The translations under genes and the position numbers were made by a program. Source: Legionella spiritensis (GTDB lineage Bacteria; Pseudomonadota; Gammaproteobacteria; Legionellales; Legionellaceae). Taken from it: 64,000 nt of DNA. Within the stretch, counting starts at the first letter, position 1. Each line of letters opens with the position of its first letter. Below the pieces are notes generated by a model, which worked only from the letters and a program-made list of their open reading frames with translations, ran no database searches and was not told the DNA's origin. This document shows, piece by piece, positions 46,528-56,112 of this stretch. The stretch spans positions 3,250,501 through 3,314,500 of the forward strand of contig NZ_LT906457.1 of NCBI RefSeq assembly GCF_900186965.1. Direction: 5' to 3'.

Positions 46528-47790
46528 TCATTCCTGACGCTTCATGGCCTCAAAAAATTCAGCGTTTGTTTTGTGATTTTTCATGCGCTCAAGCAGAAAT
46601 TCAATCGCGTCGCACTCATCCATGGATTGGAGAATTTTACGTAAAATCCAGGTGCGATGGAGATCTTCCGGGCTTAGGAGCAGATCTTCGCGACGAGTAC
46701 CGGAACGATTAATATTAATGGCGGGAAAGACGCGACGCTCGGAAATACTGCGGCTTAAATGAATCTCCATGTTACCGGTTCCTTTAAATTCCTCATAAAT
46801 AACCTCATCCATTTTGGAACCCGTATCGACCAGAGCGGTAGCGATAATCGTCAAACTGCCGCCTTCCTCAATATTTCTCGCAGCCCCGTAAAGTCTTTTC
46901 GGACGCTGCAAGGCGTTGGCATCCACACCCCCTGTCAACACTTTTCCGGAGGAAGGTACCACCGTATTGTACGCACGCGCCAGACGAGTAATGGAATCGA
47001 GCAGAATCACCACATCCCGTTTATGTTCAACCAGACGCTTCGCCTTTTCAATCACCATCTCCGCAACCTGGACATGGCGATTAGCCGGCTCGTCAAACGT
47101 ACTGGCAACCACTTCGCCCTTGACGGAACGTTGCATTTCCGTGACTTCTTCCGGCCGCTCATCAATCAACAACACAATCAGATAACAGTCCGGATAATTT
47201 TTTTCGATGGAGTGGGCAAGATTCTGAAGCATCAATGTTTTACCGGCTTTGGGAGGCGAGACAATAAGGCCGCGCTGACCTCGACCAAAGGGGGCACATA
47301 AATCGACCACCCGTGCGGTTAAATCTTCCGTACTGCCATTGCCTTGCTCCATAACCAGACGCTTAGAGGCAAAAAGCGGTGTTAAATTCTCGAATAATAT
47401 TTTACGTTTGGCACTGTCTGGTGAATCAAAATTGATCTGATCCACTTTCAACAGGGCAAAATAACGCTCACTATCCTTTGGCGGACGAATTTTGCCGTAC
47501 ACGGTATCGCCGGTGCGCAAGGCAAAACGTCGAATCTGGCTCGGAGAAACATAAGTGTCGTCAGGCCCGGCCAGGTAGGAATCATCTTCTGAACGTAAAA
47601 ATCCAAATCCATCGGGCAATACTTCCAGAACACCTCCTCCGTGAATATCCTCTCCTTTACTGGCATGGGTTTTAAGAATAGCAAACAACATATCTTGTTT
47701 ACGCATACGGGAGGTATTTTCTACCCCCATTTCCTGAGCGATATTGACTAGGTCGGCAATAGGTAATTGCTTAAGTTCTCTAAGATTCAT
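46528..47790 (-). CDS. rho: Transcription termination factor Rho
   Basis: Rho is the hexameric RNA helicase that ends transcription. The 420-residue protein has the N-terminal RNA-binding domain ([15 protein letters not shown]), the P-loop SPPKAGKT, the Walker [11 protein letters not shown] region, the [12 protein letters not shown]-loop region and the SGKVLTGG R-loop. I start at ATG 47790, the family MNLxELK start; three more upstream codons are possible. A large inverted repeat lies in its leader region. Confidence 0.97.
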   Translation of the reverse strand: MNLRELKQLPIADLVNIAQEMGVENTSRMRKQDMLFAILKTHASKGEDIHGGGVLEVLPDGFGFLRSEDDSYLAGPDDTYVSPSQIRRFALRTGDTVYGKIRPPKDSERYFALLKVDQINFDSPDSAKRKILFENLTPLFASKRLVMEQGNGSTEDLTARVVDLCAPFGRGQRGLIVSPPKAGKTLMLQNLAHSIEKNYPDCYLIVLLIDERPEEVTEMQRSVKGEVVASTFDEPANRHVQVAEMVIEKAKRLVEHKRDVVILLDSITRLARAYNTVVPSSGKVLTGGVDANALQRPKRLYGAARNIEEGGSLTIIATALVDTGSKMDEVIYEEFKGTGNMEIHLSRSISERRVFPAININRSGTRREDLLLSPEDLHRTWILRKILQSMDECDAIEFLLERMKNHKTNAEFFEAMKRQE

Positions 47791-48279
47791 ACTTCTCACT
47801 TGATGTATTGGTTAAACGAAATGGAATTTCCGGGAAAATTTTATGGGAAGGGCAGCCTGGGAAGCCGCTGCCTAACTATTAGTACCTCATCCTGTAAATC
47901 ACAAGACCATGATTCTGTCGCTATTTGTCCCTGCCCGTGTTACTCATCAGTTGAATATAGCCGCCGATATTCGCTTTCTCCGCGCCTTGGCAGGAAGAAA
48001 TATCGCCTGGCCTAATGATCCTGTGATTTACAGGATGAGGCACTTGTTTTCTTGGATAACCAAACCCAGTATCCACTTGGGCCAACTGTCGATAGCAATT
48101 GGCATCTATTAATAGAATTCAAAATCAGAATAACTGGAGATTAGCGACCCAAAGAAAAATAGCCACTCATTGCATTATGAGCTTACCACGAGCTTTTAAC
48201 TTTATCCAGCTTTTTTGCTCTCCAAAGGTTAAAAACCCTGGAGAGCATCATCCGGTTTTGTGAACAAGCCCTGGAAATA
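47791..48279. other. Intergenic region with large inverted repeat upstream of rho
   Basis: The 489-base space between rho and trxA holds an inverted repeat at about 47881-48044 and a second perfect hairpin GCTCTCC/GGAGAGC at 48217-48246. The second is not a terminator for trxA because the T-run is on the wrong side. No convincing gene. Confidence 0.55.
47885..48040. repeat. Long inverted repeat (about 156 bp) in the rho leader region
   Basis: CCTCATCCTGTAAATCACA (47885-47903) is perfectly complementary to TGTGATTTACAGGATGAGG (48022-48040). Pairing continues with two mismatches inward (to about 47910/48016) and a few bases outward. Between the arms lie about 118 bases with weak internal pairing. 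It is placed about 95 bases from the rho start, so it may be either a small mobile element or a leader structure. Confidence 0.7.
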
Positions 48280-48606
48280 TCACACATTGCTTTCTACAAA
48301 AGCACTTAACTGGGATTTGGATAACAATCCCATTTTCACGGCCTCAACCTGTCCGTTTTTAAACAGAATCAAGGTTGGAATGCTCATGACACCATATTTG
48401 GCCGGCATTTGCTGATTTTCATCAATATTAATTTTTGCAAACGTCATGCTGTCGCTATGAGCCGAGGCGACTTCTTCCAGTATAGGCGTCAGGGCACGGC
48501 AGGGGCCACACCATTCCGCCCAGAAATCAACCAGCACGGGCTTGCCCGAGTTAAGGACATCCGCTTCAAAACTGGCATCGGTTACCGTTTTAATATAATC
48601 ACTCAT
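48280..48606 (-). CDS. trxA: Thioredoxin
   Basis: A 108-residue thioredoxin with the active site WCGPC (residues 32-36 region), the FAKINIDENQ strand and the cis-proline loop SIPTLILFKNG. It reduces disulfides in cytosolic proteins and is the probable electron donor for the 2-Cys peroxiredoxin at 11.7 kb. GGTGA precedes the ATG. The trxA and rho genes share a direction, a conserved gammaproteobacterial arrangement. Confidence 0.96.
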   Translation of the reverse strand: MSDYIKTVTDASFEADVLNSGKPVLVDFWAEWCGPCRALTPILEEVASAHSDSMTFAKINIDENQQMPAKYGVMSIPTLILFKNGQVEAVKMGLLSKSQLSAFVESNV

Positions 48607-48641
48607 AATTCACCTTTTAAAAAAATATGGATTGACAACCA

Positions 48642-49370
48642 TTATAGATCACCCCACACCGCTTGCAAGACACTTAACCCGACAACAGCGGCTGTTTCCG
48701 TACGCAACACTCGGGCTCCCAATGTCAGCGGCGCAAAACCCGCCGCCGCACTCTGTTCCAACTCCTGTGCGGTCAGCCCCCCTTCAGGACCGATAAACAA
48801 TACCGCTTCTTCGAAACCCTGCGAATAATCACGCCAGTTTTTTCCCGTTTCAGGATGCAAAACAAAACGGGTGCCGGCATGAGGCTGGTGCAGAAAATCA
48901 GAAAAGGCCACGGGATCATGCACGGTCGGGATCCGGTTTCGTCCGCATTGCTCGCATGCGGAAACTGCGATAGCCTGCCATTGCAACCGTTTTTTAGCCA
49001 ACCGCGCGGCATCCGGCTTCACCATACAGCGCTCGGTAATAACCGGAGTGATTTGCGCCACACCCAATTCCACCGCTTTTTGCACAACCCACTCCATACG
49101 ATCCCCTTTGGAGATGGCTTGAGCCAGATGAACGGCAATGGGGGGTTCGCGATTAACCGTTTGCTCCCCCTGCAACAAGACGGATACCTTTTTTTTGTGT
49201 ACCGCCACGATTTCGGCCACAAATTCACGATTATCACCCGGAAACAGAATCAGCTTCTCGCCAGGCTGCATACGCAACACCACGCCGACGTGCCGCCCGG
49301 CTTCCTCCGACAACGCCACCGATTCCCCCACCTGAAAATCTCCAGGCTGATAGATACGAACGTCTCTCAC
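48642..49370 (-). CDS. rsmE: 16S rRNA (uracil1498-N3)-methyltransferase
   Basis: RsmE is a SPOUT methyltransferase for 16S rRNA. Of its 242 residues, the HLAQAISKGDRMEWVVQKAVELG block, the LFIGPEGGLTAQELE block and LGARVLRTETAAV with the knot motif are diagnostic. Start is GTG with GGAG six bases upstream. It lies about 35 bases upstream of trxA in the same direction, so the two may share a transcript. Confidence 0.95.
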   Translation of the reverse strand: MRDVRIYQPGDFQVGESVALSEEAGRHVGVVLRMQPGEKLILFPGDNREFVAEIVAVHKKKVSVLLQGEQTVNREPPIAVHLAQAISKGDRMEWVVQKAVELGVAQITPVITERCMVKPDAARLAKKRLQWQAIAVSACEQCGRNRIPTVHDPVAFSDFLHQPHAGTRFVLHPETGKNWRDYSQGFEEAVLFIGPEGGLTAQELEQSAAAGFAPLTLGARVLRTETAAVVGLSVLQAVWGDL

Positions 49371-49407
49371 CCTATGCTCCGGTAATATCGAATTTATTGA
49401 TTTTCAT

Positions 49408-50979
49408 TTAAGATAACACCTCACGCCCGGCGCCATCCATTCTTTCATAATCAATGGCGTCATGGTTATGAATATCAAGCACAGTTTGCGACCAATACAG
49501 CATAAACACGCTAAAGGGAAAAAGACAAAGCATATCCCAGGGAAACGCCAAAATACCCGCACCACCAAAAGTACCCAGTCCGGAGATGAGCAACAGCAAT
49601 GTCATGCAGGATAAAAACCAGTACAAACTGGCGCCGCAATCACCCAGTCGCTTGCGGTGATAAACCAAAGACAGGCCAAGCCCCAGAAGCAAGGCAACAT
49701 ACAGTTTCCATAAAATGGAAAAACCACACCAGTACAGCATCAAATTACAGATATAAAACGCGATATGAGATAAAATCCGGCTGAACGGCAAGCGGAAAGG
49801 TCTTGTTGTATCCGGTTGCAGCTTGCGCATGGCTAAAAGACAGACAGGGCCAATACCGTAGGAAAGAATACTGGCGGAGGAAAGAAACGCCACCAGTTTT
49901 TGCCATCCTGGAAAAGGTAAAAAAGAAAAAACGCCTACCGCAAAATTGGCGTACAGGGTGATGTATGGGATGTTGTGTCGGTTGACTTTCAAAAAAAGCT
50001 TCGGCAAGTGGTTATTCAGCGCCATACCATAAAGAATACGCGACGTCGCCGCCGTGTAGACCAGGGTCGTACCAAAAGGCGAGAATGCCGCATCTATCAG
50101 GAGCAGCGTGCCAACCACACTCAATCCCAGAAGCAAAGTCAAACCTACCAAAGGCGCGCTGTCTCCGGGATAACTCAAGCCTTGCCAGCCATGCGCCAGA
50201 AACTGTGACGGCATCGCGGCAATGAAACTGAATTGCAGCATAAAATACAAAACAAACCCAATCAGCACCGCGCCTAATATGGCGATTGGAATATTGCGCT
50301 GGGGATTTTTCACTTCACCCCCGAGCATTAACCCGTTTTGAAAGCCGGTAAACGCAAACGCCACACCTCCGGCAGATAATGCGGAAAATATCTGTACCCA
50401 GCTTTCCTTGTCCGCCAGATGAATGGACACGTTACTCCATGTTGGTGAATGGCCAAGCAGCGCCATAATTGCAATGCCCGGCAACAGAAATTTTATAATA
50501 CTTGCATACTTGTTGCATTCGGCCAGCATTTTGATGCCGTAGGAATTGAGTATCACCACAAACAACATGATGCACACCGCAACCACATAACCATAACCGG
50601 ACAAGGTAAGTGCCGAGGAACCGCCGGCCATTAAACCAGGGAAAAAATAACTGGAATATTGCAAAATAGCCTGTATTTCAATAGGCGTCATAACGACGTA
50701 GGAGAGCCAGGATGTCCAGGCAAACAAAAAACCGACCTCCGGGCCATGTGTGAACGTCGGGTAGTTGGACATGCCGCCCGAAACAGGAAACATGGCGCCA
50801 AGCTCGCATAAGGGCAAGGCAATAAACAGCATGAAAACCGCGGCGATAACCCAGCTGACCAAGGCATTGCTTCCCGCCATTTGCGCGCTGATAAAGGGGC
50901 TGAACAACCATCCGGATCCTATCATTCCTCCCGCTGAGGCAATGAGAATATTCGTGGTTGAAATATCACGCTTTAACAT
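49408..50979 (-). CDS. APC-family amino acid permease
   Basis: A 523-residue inner-membrane transporter with about twelve to thirteen helices. The helix-1 signature ASAGGMIGSGWLFSPF matches the APC superfamily substrate site GxGxG. The family includes AspT-like and lysine or aspartate permeases; the substrate is not readable by eye. The ATG at 50979 is preferred over a TTG seven codons upstream; AGGA is about ten bases before it. It is the first gene in the direction of rsmE. Confidence 0.88.
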   Translation of the reverse strand: MLKRDISTTNILIASAGGMIGSGWLFSPFISAQMAGSNALVSWVIAAVFMLFIALPLCELGAMFPVSGGMSNYPTFTHGPEVGFLFAWTSWLSYVVMTPIEIQAILQYSSYFFPGLMAGGSSALTLSGYGYVVAVCIMLFVVILNSYGIKMLAECNKYASIIKFLLPGIAIMALLGHSPTWSNVSIHLADKESWVQIFSALSAGGVAFAFTGFQNGLMLGGEVKNPQRNIPIAILGAVLIGFVLYFMLQFSFIAAMPSQFLAHGWQGLSYPGDSAPLVGLTLLLGLSVVGTLLLIDAAFSPFGTTLVYTAATSRILYGMALNNHLPKLFLKVNRHNIPYITLYANFAVGVFSFLPFPGWQKLVAFLSSASILSYGIGPVCLLAMRKLQPDTTRPFRLPFSRILSHIAFYICNLMLYWCGFSILWKLYVALLLGLGLSLVYHRKRLGDCGASLYWFLSCMTLLLLISGLGTFGGAGILAFPWDMLCLFPFSVFMLYWSQTVLDIHNHDAIDYERMDGAGREVLS

Positions 50980-51073
50980 AAACAGATTTTCCTGCAACAA
51001 AGTGAAACGGCTTTGCGTTACGCCATTCCCCTACAATAGGATTCCTGCCTCTCTTGCCGCAGGTATTTTGGTT

Positions 51074-51481
51074 CTAGCAATGGCCGCCGCTCTTTTTGTA
51101 TTCTTCAGGCGTGCAAAAGGTAATCGTGTCGTTTGACCAGCTATATGCAATAGCTTTACTGATATACCCATGAAATACCAGTTGATCATGGGCCACTTCC
51201 ACGCCCCAAAAGACGTTGCCCTGTTCATCATCGCGCCCGGCGAGATACGCTTCTTTCCCCGTCGCCAGAACCTCGGTGCTCACCTGTTCATTCACCATAA
51301 GGCTGAATTCTGCGGGCAAGCCCGGAAGAACCTGGGGGTTGATAGTGATCATCCAGTGCATGGGCTTATCAAAATGGTTGACTATGGTCAATCGGTGCTC
51401 ATACCTGGCATACGATATCTGGGGAGCAAGTATAGATAATGACATAAGAACGAACGTGGCAAACCGGGTTGAATGATTCAT
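51074..51481 (-). CDS. Exported hypothetical protein
   Basis: A 135-residue protein with a signal peptide (ATFVLMSLSILAPQISYA) and a beta-rich mature domain beginning RYEHRLTIVNHFDKPMHW; it ends in a two-cysteine tail (ITFCTPEEYKKSGGHC). I do not recognise the family. The start at 51481 is chosen because it gives the cleanest signal peptide. It lies upstream of the APC gene in the same direction, about 95 bases away. Confidence 0.7.
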   Translation of the reverse strand: MNHSTRFATFVLMSLSILAPQISYARYEHRLTIVNHFDKPMHWMITINPQVLPGLPAEFSLMVNEQVSTEVLATGKEAYLAGRDDEQGNVFWGVEVAHDQLVFHGYISKAIAYSWSNDTITFCTPEEYKKSGGHC

Positions 51482-51852
51482 AAGTCGTGATTCCCTGCGC
51501 AAATAATAAAATGTTTGGCCTTGATAAAAACAAGGCTTTGCGCAATATAAAAAATTTATCCTGGCCTTGCAATCATTTTTGGTTCACAGAGCCTAAGGTC
51601 GACGAGCAATCCTTCGTTCCATTTTTATGGCAAGCACGGCAGGCGGTGAGCCAAAGGGCGTGTGGCCTCCTGCCTTCCATAGTCCGAAATCAAGTCAACC
51701 TGTTCAAACCTCACCTTTAAACTCTCAAATAGCGCTTGCTATTCTCCTCATTAAAGCTAAAATTTGGACTAAATCAGCTTAACTTTCACTTCATAAGCAT
51801 ATGTCCACACACTGCGGAATCATCAATTTTCTTAAACAAGGAATCGAATACA
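51482..51852. other. Intergenic region upstream of fumC
   Basis: About 370 bases. On the minus strand TAGGCTCTGTGAACCAA (51579-51595) is identical to bases just after the tatC stop codon. The rest holds no credible gene; a 117-base in-frame extension upstream of fumC is not coding. Confidence 0.45.
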
Positions 51853-53244
51853 ATGGCCACCACACGCATTGAAACCGACAGCATGGGGGAAATTACCGTC
51901 CCCGGCGATCGTTATTGGGGAGCGCAGACGGCTCGTTCACTGCACCACTTTAACATAGGCCAGGATATCATTCCCCGTGAAGTCACCCACGCCTTCGGCA
52001 TCGTTAAACAAGCAGCCGCCATGACTAACCTTGATCTTGGAAAGCTCAGTCAGGACAAAGCCGATTTAATCATTAAAGCGGCAGAAGAAGTCCATTCAGG
52101 AAAGCTGGATGATCATTTTCCGCTGCATGTCTGGCAAACAGGCAGTGGCACGCAGTCCAATATGAACGCCAATGAAGTGATTGCCAACCGCGCCATTGAA
52201 ATAGCGGGAGGACAACTGGGCAGCAAAACGCCCGTTCATCCCAATGATCACGTCAATATGTCGCAATCATCAAATGACACGTTTCCTACCGCCATGCACA
52301 TAGCGGCCGCACTGGCTTTTCAGCAAAAGCTGTTACCGGGCGTTCGTAAACTTCGGGAAGCACTGGCCGCCAAGATGGAGGAATTCAAGGACATCGTCAA
52401 AATAGGACGGACCCATTTACAAGACGCCGTTCCGTTGACCCTGGGACAGGAATTTTCAGGCTATGTCGCGCAACTGGACGCTTGTATCCTACGCATGGAA
52501 CAAGTCATGCCAGAGCTTTATGAACTGGCCCTGGGCGGTACGGCAGTCGGAACCGGATTAAACACACACCCTCAATTCGCCGTTAAAGTCGCAGCCCATA
52601 TCGCCGCCATCACCAGGCTGCCTTTTGTTTCCGCACCCAATAAATTCGCGGCTCTGGCCTCGCATGAATCCCTGGTTATGGCGCACAGCACCTTAAAAGC
52701 CCTGGCGTGCGCGCTGATGAAGATTGCCAACGACATACGCTGGCTTGGTTCAGGCCCCCGTTGCGGGCTGGGTGAATTGATTCTCCCTGAAAATGAACCC
52801 GGTTCATCCATCATGCCCGGCAAGGTCAATCCCACGCAATGCGAAGCCATGACCATGGTCTGCGCGCAAGTCATCGGTAATGATACCACTGTGGCCGTCG
52901 CGGCAAGTCAGGGAAATTTTGAACTGAATGTCTTTAAGCCCGTTATCATTTTCAACGTCTTGCACTCCCTCAATCTATTGGCTGATTCCTGTCATTCTTT
53001 TCGGGAATTCTGCATAGAGGGATTGAGCGCCAACCGCGAACAAATTGATCAATACCTGCATCATTCCCTGATGCTGGTTACGGCGTTAAATCAGCACATA
53101 GGCTACGACAAGGCTGCGAAGATCGCCAAAACGGCTCATCATGAGAATACGTCGTTGCTTGATGCGGCGGTGAAACTTGGCTTTTTAACGGCGGAGCAAT
53201 TTAAGGAATACGTCAAACCCGAGGAAATGATTGGACCGCGTTAA
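51853..53244 (+). CDS. fumC: Fumarate hydratase class II
   Basis: FumC interconverts fumarate and malate in the TCA cycle without an iron-sulfur cluster. The 463-residue enzyme has the family start ([13 protein letters not shown]), the [21 protein letters not shown] block, and the signature [11 protein letters not shown] with the catalytic serine loop near residue 318. I start at ATG 51853 with AAGGAA ten bases upstream; the frame extends 39 codons further but with no family resemblance. Confidence 0.97.
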   Translation: MATTRIETDSMGEITVPGDRYWGAQTARSLHHFNIGQDIIPREVTHAFGIVKQAAAMTNLDLGKLSQDKADLIIKAAEEVHSGKLDDHFPLHVWQTGSGTQSNMNANEVIANRAIEIAGGQLGSKTPVHPNDHVNMSQSSNDTFPTAMHIAAALAFQQKLLPGVRKLREALAAKMEEFKDIVKIGRTHLQDAVPLTLGQEFSGYVAQLDACILRMEQVMPELYELALGGTAVGTGLNTHPQFAVKVAAHIAAITRLPFVSAPNKFAALASHESLVMAHSTLKALACALMKIANDIRWLGSGPRCGLGELILPENEPGSSIMPGKVNPTQCEAMTMVCAQVIGNDTTVAVAASQGNFELNVFKPVIIFNVLHSLNLLADSCHSFREFCIEGLSANREQIDQYLHHSLMLVTALNQHIGYDKAAKIAKTAHHENTSLLDAAVKLGFLTAEQFKEYVKPEEMIGPR

Positions 53245-53341
53245 CCATAAATCCGGTTCCCTGAGCATTGAGCCGCAACCGCCAGGGAGCCTTCAAATAA
53301 TTTGCGGGACTCTCTCTGCGTCAAGGTGCTGGCGGACAAAA

Positions 53342-54118
53342 TCATTGAATATCCTTTAAAATTCGGCTCACCAATGCTGATTTATTGCTAAACACCCAAT
53401 AAACCCCGCGGTTAATCTCTCGATATAAGCTATGCCGGGAATCCACAAAACCCACGCCAACCTTGAGCCCCGCCTCTCGCAGCCAGCGAATTTTTTTATG
53501 GGTAAGCAATAAAAAATGGCCCATCACGCCGCCGTATTGCCTCTGTATCGCCAATCGGCAAAACGCGGACACATTATTGTGCTCCGGCACCAGCAACAAG
53601 GATCTTTTCGGGAACAAGGTCAGACCGGCAAACAAGGGCGCATCGAGACTTAGCAAATGGTAATCCTCACAGGGTGTCAGTGAACGCAGGGTATCATGTA
53701 ATTTTTTTTCGTGCGCAAAGGGCGCTTTCAACTCGATAAACAAGTGCATCTTACGGCCATAGAGGCTTACCATTTCCTCAAGGCTTGGCATATCAGGTAC
53801 CAGCGCACGTAGCTCGGCAAACGTCATATCCCGTATCGCCATGTCATGCCCCCATAACCGCGACAAGGTCGGATCATGGTTAACCACCAGAACATCATCG
53901 CCTGTGGCGTGGACATCGAATTCAATCCCCCAGCAACCCAGAACAAGAGCCTGCTCAAAAGCCTGGCGGGTGTTTTCAATGACGTGCCTCTGTTTATCAT
54001 GAGCGCCGCGATGAGCAATCAGTTTAACCTGGTTTGCCAGAGACGCCGTCGGCCGTTTTCTGGGAAGACAGGCAAAAAGCGTGTTAATGCCTTGCTGCAG
54101 AAAATCCATAAAAGACAT
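53342..54118 (-). CDS. Glycerophosphodiester phosphodiesterase family protein
   Basis: A 258-residue GDPD TIM-barrel enzyme that hydrolyses glycerophosphodiesters to alcohol and sn-glycerol-3-phosphate. The metal site is IAHRGAH with ENTRQAFEQAL and GIEFDVHATGDDVLVVNHDPTL, giving the E/D/H ligands; GRKMHLFIELK is the next strand. No signal peptide, so cytosolic. An ATG three codons downstream is possible. It may have a role in recycling host or bacterial phospholipid products made by the lipases at 18 and 45.9 kb. Confidence 0.88.
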   Translation of the reverse strand: MSFMDFLQQGINTLFACLPRKRPTASLANQVKLIAHRGAHDKQRHVIENTRQAFEQALVLGCWGIEFDVHATGDDVLVVNHDPTLSRLWGHDMAIRDMTFAELRALVPDMPSLEEMVSLYGRKMHLFIELKAPFAHEKKLHDTLRSLTPCEDYHLLSLDAPLFAGLTLFPKRSLLLVPEHNNVSAFCRLAIQRQYGGVMGHFLLLTHKKIRWLREAGLKVGVGFVDSRHSLYREINRGVYWVFSNKSALVSRILKDIQ

Positions 54119-54263
54119 ATTTTTATTCCCCCGTAAAACAATCGGCTGTTTTCATCACCCGGACCGGCGTGACCTGGGAAACGATAAAAACATGCAACTA
54201 TTTCCACATTTATTTGAATAAAGATTGACAGAGCAACCTTTCTTAAGTATTTTACCGTCCTAT

Positions 54264-54350
54264 GCCGAGGTGGTGGAATTGGTAGACACGCTAGCTTCAG
54301 GTGCTAGTGGGGGTAACCCCGTGGAGGTTCGAGTCCTCTTCTCGGTACCA
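54264..54350 (+). tRNA. tRNA-Leu(CAG)
   Basis: A class-II tRNA of 87 bases. Acceptor GCCGAGG pairs with the strand before ACCA, allowing G-U at both ends. The D-arm is TGGTGGAATTGGTAGACA. The anticodon stem CTAGC/GCTAG encloses the loop TTCAGGT with anticodon CAG. A long variable arm (TGGGGGTAACCCCGT) and a T-arm GGTTCGAGTCC follow. CCA is encoded. It is transcribed alone; a 10-bp AT-rich hairpin lies right behind (54351-54375). Confidence 0.97.
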
Positions 54351-54402
54351 TCTGGAATTTTATATAAATTCCAGACATGCTCAATCCTTAGATAAACTGC
54401 GG

Positions 54403-54987
54403 TTATACCGCACCCATAGACATATTATTGGTTTTATTCACCCCTTTTTGCGGTGTAATCATCTTTGCTAAAAGCGATTCGACACGGGACTGAATTACCG
54501 GTATATCCCTATCTTTTTTTAGTAGAAGACCACTTTGTTCACAAGTACCGATAAATGAGAATAATCCATCAAAATAGCCATCTATATTTAGAAAGCCGAT
54601 GCTTTTCTCTAGCCCTCCGATTTTTATTGCATTCCATGTTTCAAATGCTTCTTCCAATGTGCCCAAACCGCCTGGCATAACAATAAATACATCAGCCATC
54701 TGCTGCATCATTTTTTTTCTTTCTTGCATTGTATCAACAATATGCAATTCATCTAGCAGGTTTAAAGGTTTTTCTCGTTCGATAAGTTGCTTGGTTATTA
54801 TGCCAATTATTTTACCTCCGTGTTCTTTAACAGTGGTGGCAAGCAACCCCATCATACCCAAACTTGAACCGCCATAAACCAAAGTTAAATCCATTTTAGC
54901 AAGTTCTTTACCTAATAAAATGGCCGCCTCACTAAAGTGATTATTATTGCCAAAATTAGCGCCTAGATACACACAGACTGTTTTCAT
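54403..54987 (-). CDS. LOG-family (TIGR00730) Rossmann-fold protein
   Basis: A 194-residue protein of the lysine-decarboxylase-like/LOG family. The motifs PGGLGTLEE (105-113) and QERKKMM (88-94) form the cytokinin-riboside 5'-monophosphate phosphoribohydrolase site; VYGGSSLGMMG is the nucleotide loop. Such enzymes release free bases from nucleotide 5'-monophosphates. The family ATG is at 54987; the 37 upstream codons cover a repeat-like sequence. The gene is visibly more AT-rich than its neighbours and stands next to a tRNA, so transfer is possible. Confidence 0.88.
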   Translation of the reverse strand: MKTVCVYLGANFGNNNHFSEAAILLGKELAKMDLTLVYGGSSLGMMGLLATTVKEHGGKIIGIITKQLIEREKPLNLLDELHIVDTMQERKKMMQQMADVFIVMPGGLGTLEEAFETWNAIKIGGLEKSIGFLNIDGYFDGLFSFIGTCEQSGLLLKKDRDIPVIQSRVESLLAKMITPQKGVNKTNNMSMGAV

Positions 54988-55101
54988 TGGATTTTCTTCT
55001 ATTAATTTTAAAAAGATTAGCATCCGTAGTCCGGGCGTGGCTCCGGAGAACCGGATCCCGGGTTCTGCTTGCTTTCGCAAGTCATGAAACCCCGGCAAGC
55101 C

Positions 55102-55941
55102 CTAATCAACCAGCGCTTGCCCATATCGAATGCCACTACCGGCGTGCAGCGAGGAAGTCCAGTTTAACCGTTCGCCGTCGGCGAATAACAGCACAACCGT
55201 TGAGCCTAGTTTGAAATACCCCATTTCGTCCCCTTTTTGCAGCGCAATCGGGGAGGTTGAGTAGTCAAAGCGCTGTATACTCTTGCAGCGCGGAATCTCG
55301 CCATGCCAACTGGTCGCGATGGCGCCTACGATGGTGGCACCCACTAAAACCATGGCCATTAACCCCAGCGGCGTATCGCAATACACGACCAACCGCTCGT
55401 TACGTGCAAAAAGCCTGGGAATCACTCGAACGGTGGACGGTTGAACGGAGAACAACTGGCCCGGAATATAGGTCATGGAACGTATCTTCGCGTCAACAGG
55501 CATGTGAATACGGTGGTAGTCTTTCGGAGATAAATAAAGCGTTGCAAAGCATCCGTTGATAAAAGGCTGAAATAACGCCGGTTCACAGCCCAGAAATTCC
55601 CCCACATCATAAAAACGTCCCTTGGCCTGTAATAACTGGCCTTGTTTTACAGACCCTAACTCGCTGACTATACCATCAACCGGAGACACAACCGACGCAT
55701 CGGCTATTGGACGGATCCCCGACTTTAACCGCCGGATAAAAAAATCATTGAACGTGGGATAATTCTCGGGATTTTCCTCCCGGGCCTCACTCATATCCAC
55801 CCCGTATTTTGCGATAAAGCGTTTGATTATGAAATTTTTAACAGCCGGTACTCTCACATCGGCCACGGCCCCCGCGAAGGACGTTAACCCATGCTTTGGG
55901 ATCATGAATTGCGGTAAGGTTTTTAAAAAATCATTAGCCAT
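55102..55941 (-). CDS. psd: Phosphatidylserine decarboxylase
   Basis: Psd makes phosphatidylethanolamine in the inner membrane and matures by self-cleavage to a pyruvoyl enzyme. The 279-residue proenzyme contains the YHRIHMP block, and the autocleavage motif LGST (cut between Gly and Ser) in [10 protein letters not shown] about 30 residues from the end. I start at ATG 55941; a longer start at 55974 is less likely. Transcribed from a divergent region with the 734-aa gene. Confidence 0.96.
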   Translation of the reverse strand: MANDFLKTLPQFMIPKHGLTSFAGAVADVRVPAVKNFIIKRFIAKYGVDMSEAREENPENYPTFNDFFIRRLKSGIRPIADASVVSPVDGIVSELGSVKQGQLLQAKGRFYDVGEFLGCEPALFQPFINGCFATLYLSPKDYHRIHMPVDAKIRSMTYIPGQLFSVQPSTVRVIPRLFARNERLVVYCDTPLGLMAMVLVGATIVGAIATSWHGEIPRCKSIQRFDYSTSPIALQKGDEMGYFKLGSTVVLLFADGERLNWTSSLHAGSGIRYGQALVD

Positions 55942-56112
55942 GACAATGCGCTCAATTATGTGATGGCGAATCATACCTTGAAATAAAGTGAATTGTCATG
56001 AGCTGCCCATAAATACATTTACAACTGGATAAATATATGGCTAATTAATAGTTGATTCTACAATTTAGTGTAATACAGTCCAGTTGCACGGATTTCCAAC
56101 GCAGGAGGCCGT

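Noticed and set aside
47909-48112. 67-aa plus-strand frame inside the inverted repeat upstream of rho
   Set aside because: Overlaps the repeat arms, has no ribosome binding site and no recognisable transposase motif.
48217-48246. GCTCTCC/GGAGAGC hairpin downstream of trxA
   Set aside because: The T-run is upstream of the stem for the plus strand and becomes an A-run for trxA, so it cannot be a classical terminator for either direction.
54351-54375. Attachment-site or terminator role for the hairpin after tRNA-Leu
   Set aside because: No copy of the tRNA 3' end is repeated in the window, there is no integrase, and the hairpin is AT-only at its base without a T-run.
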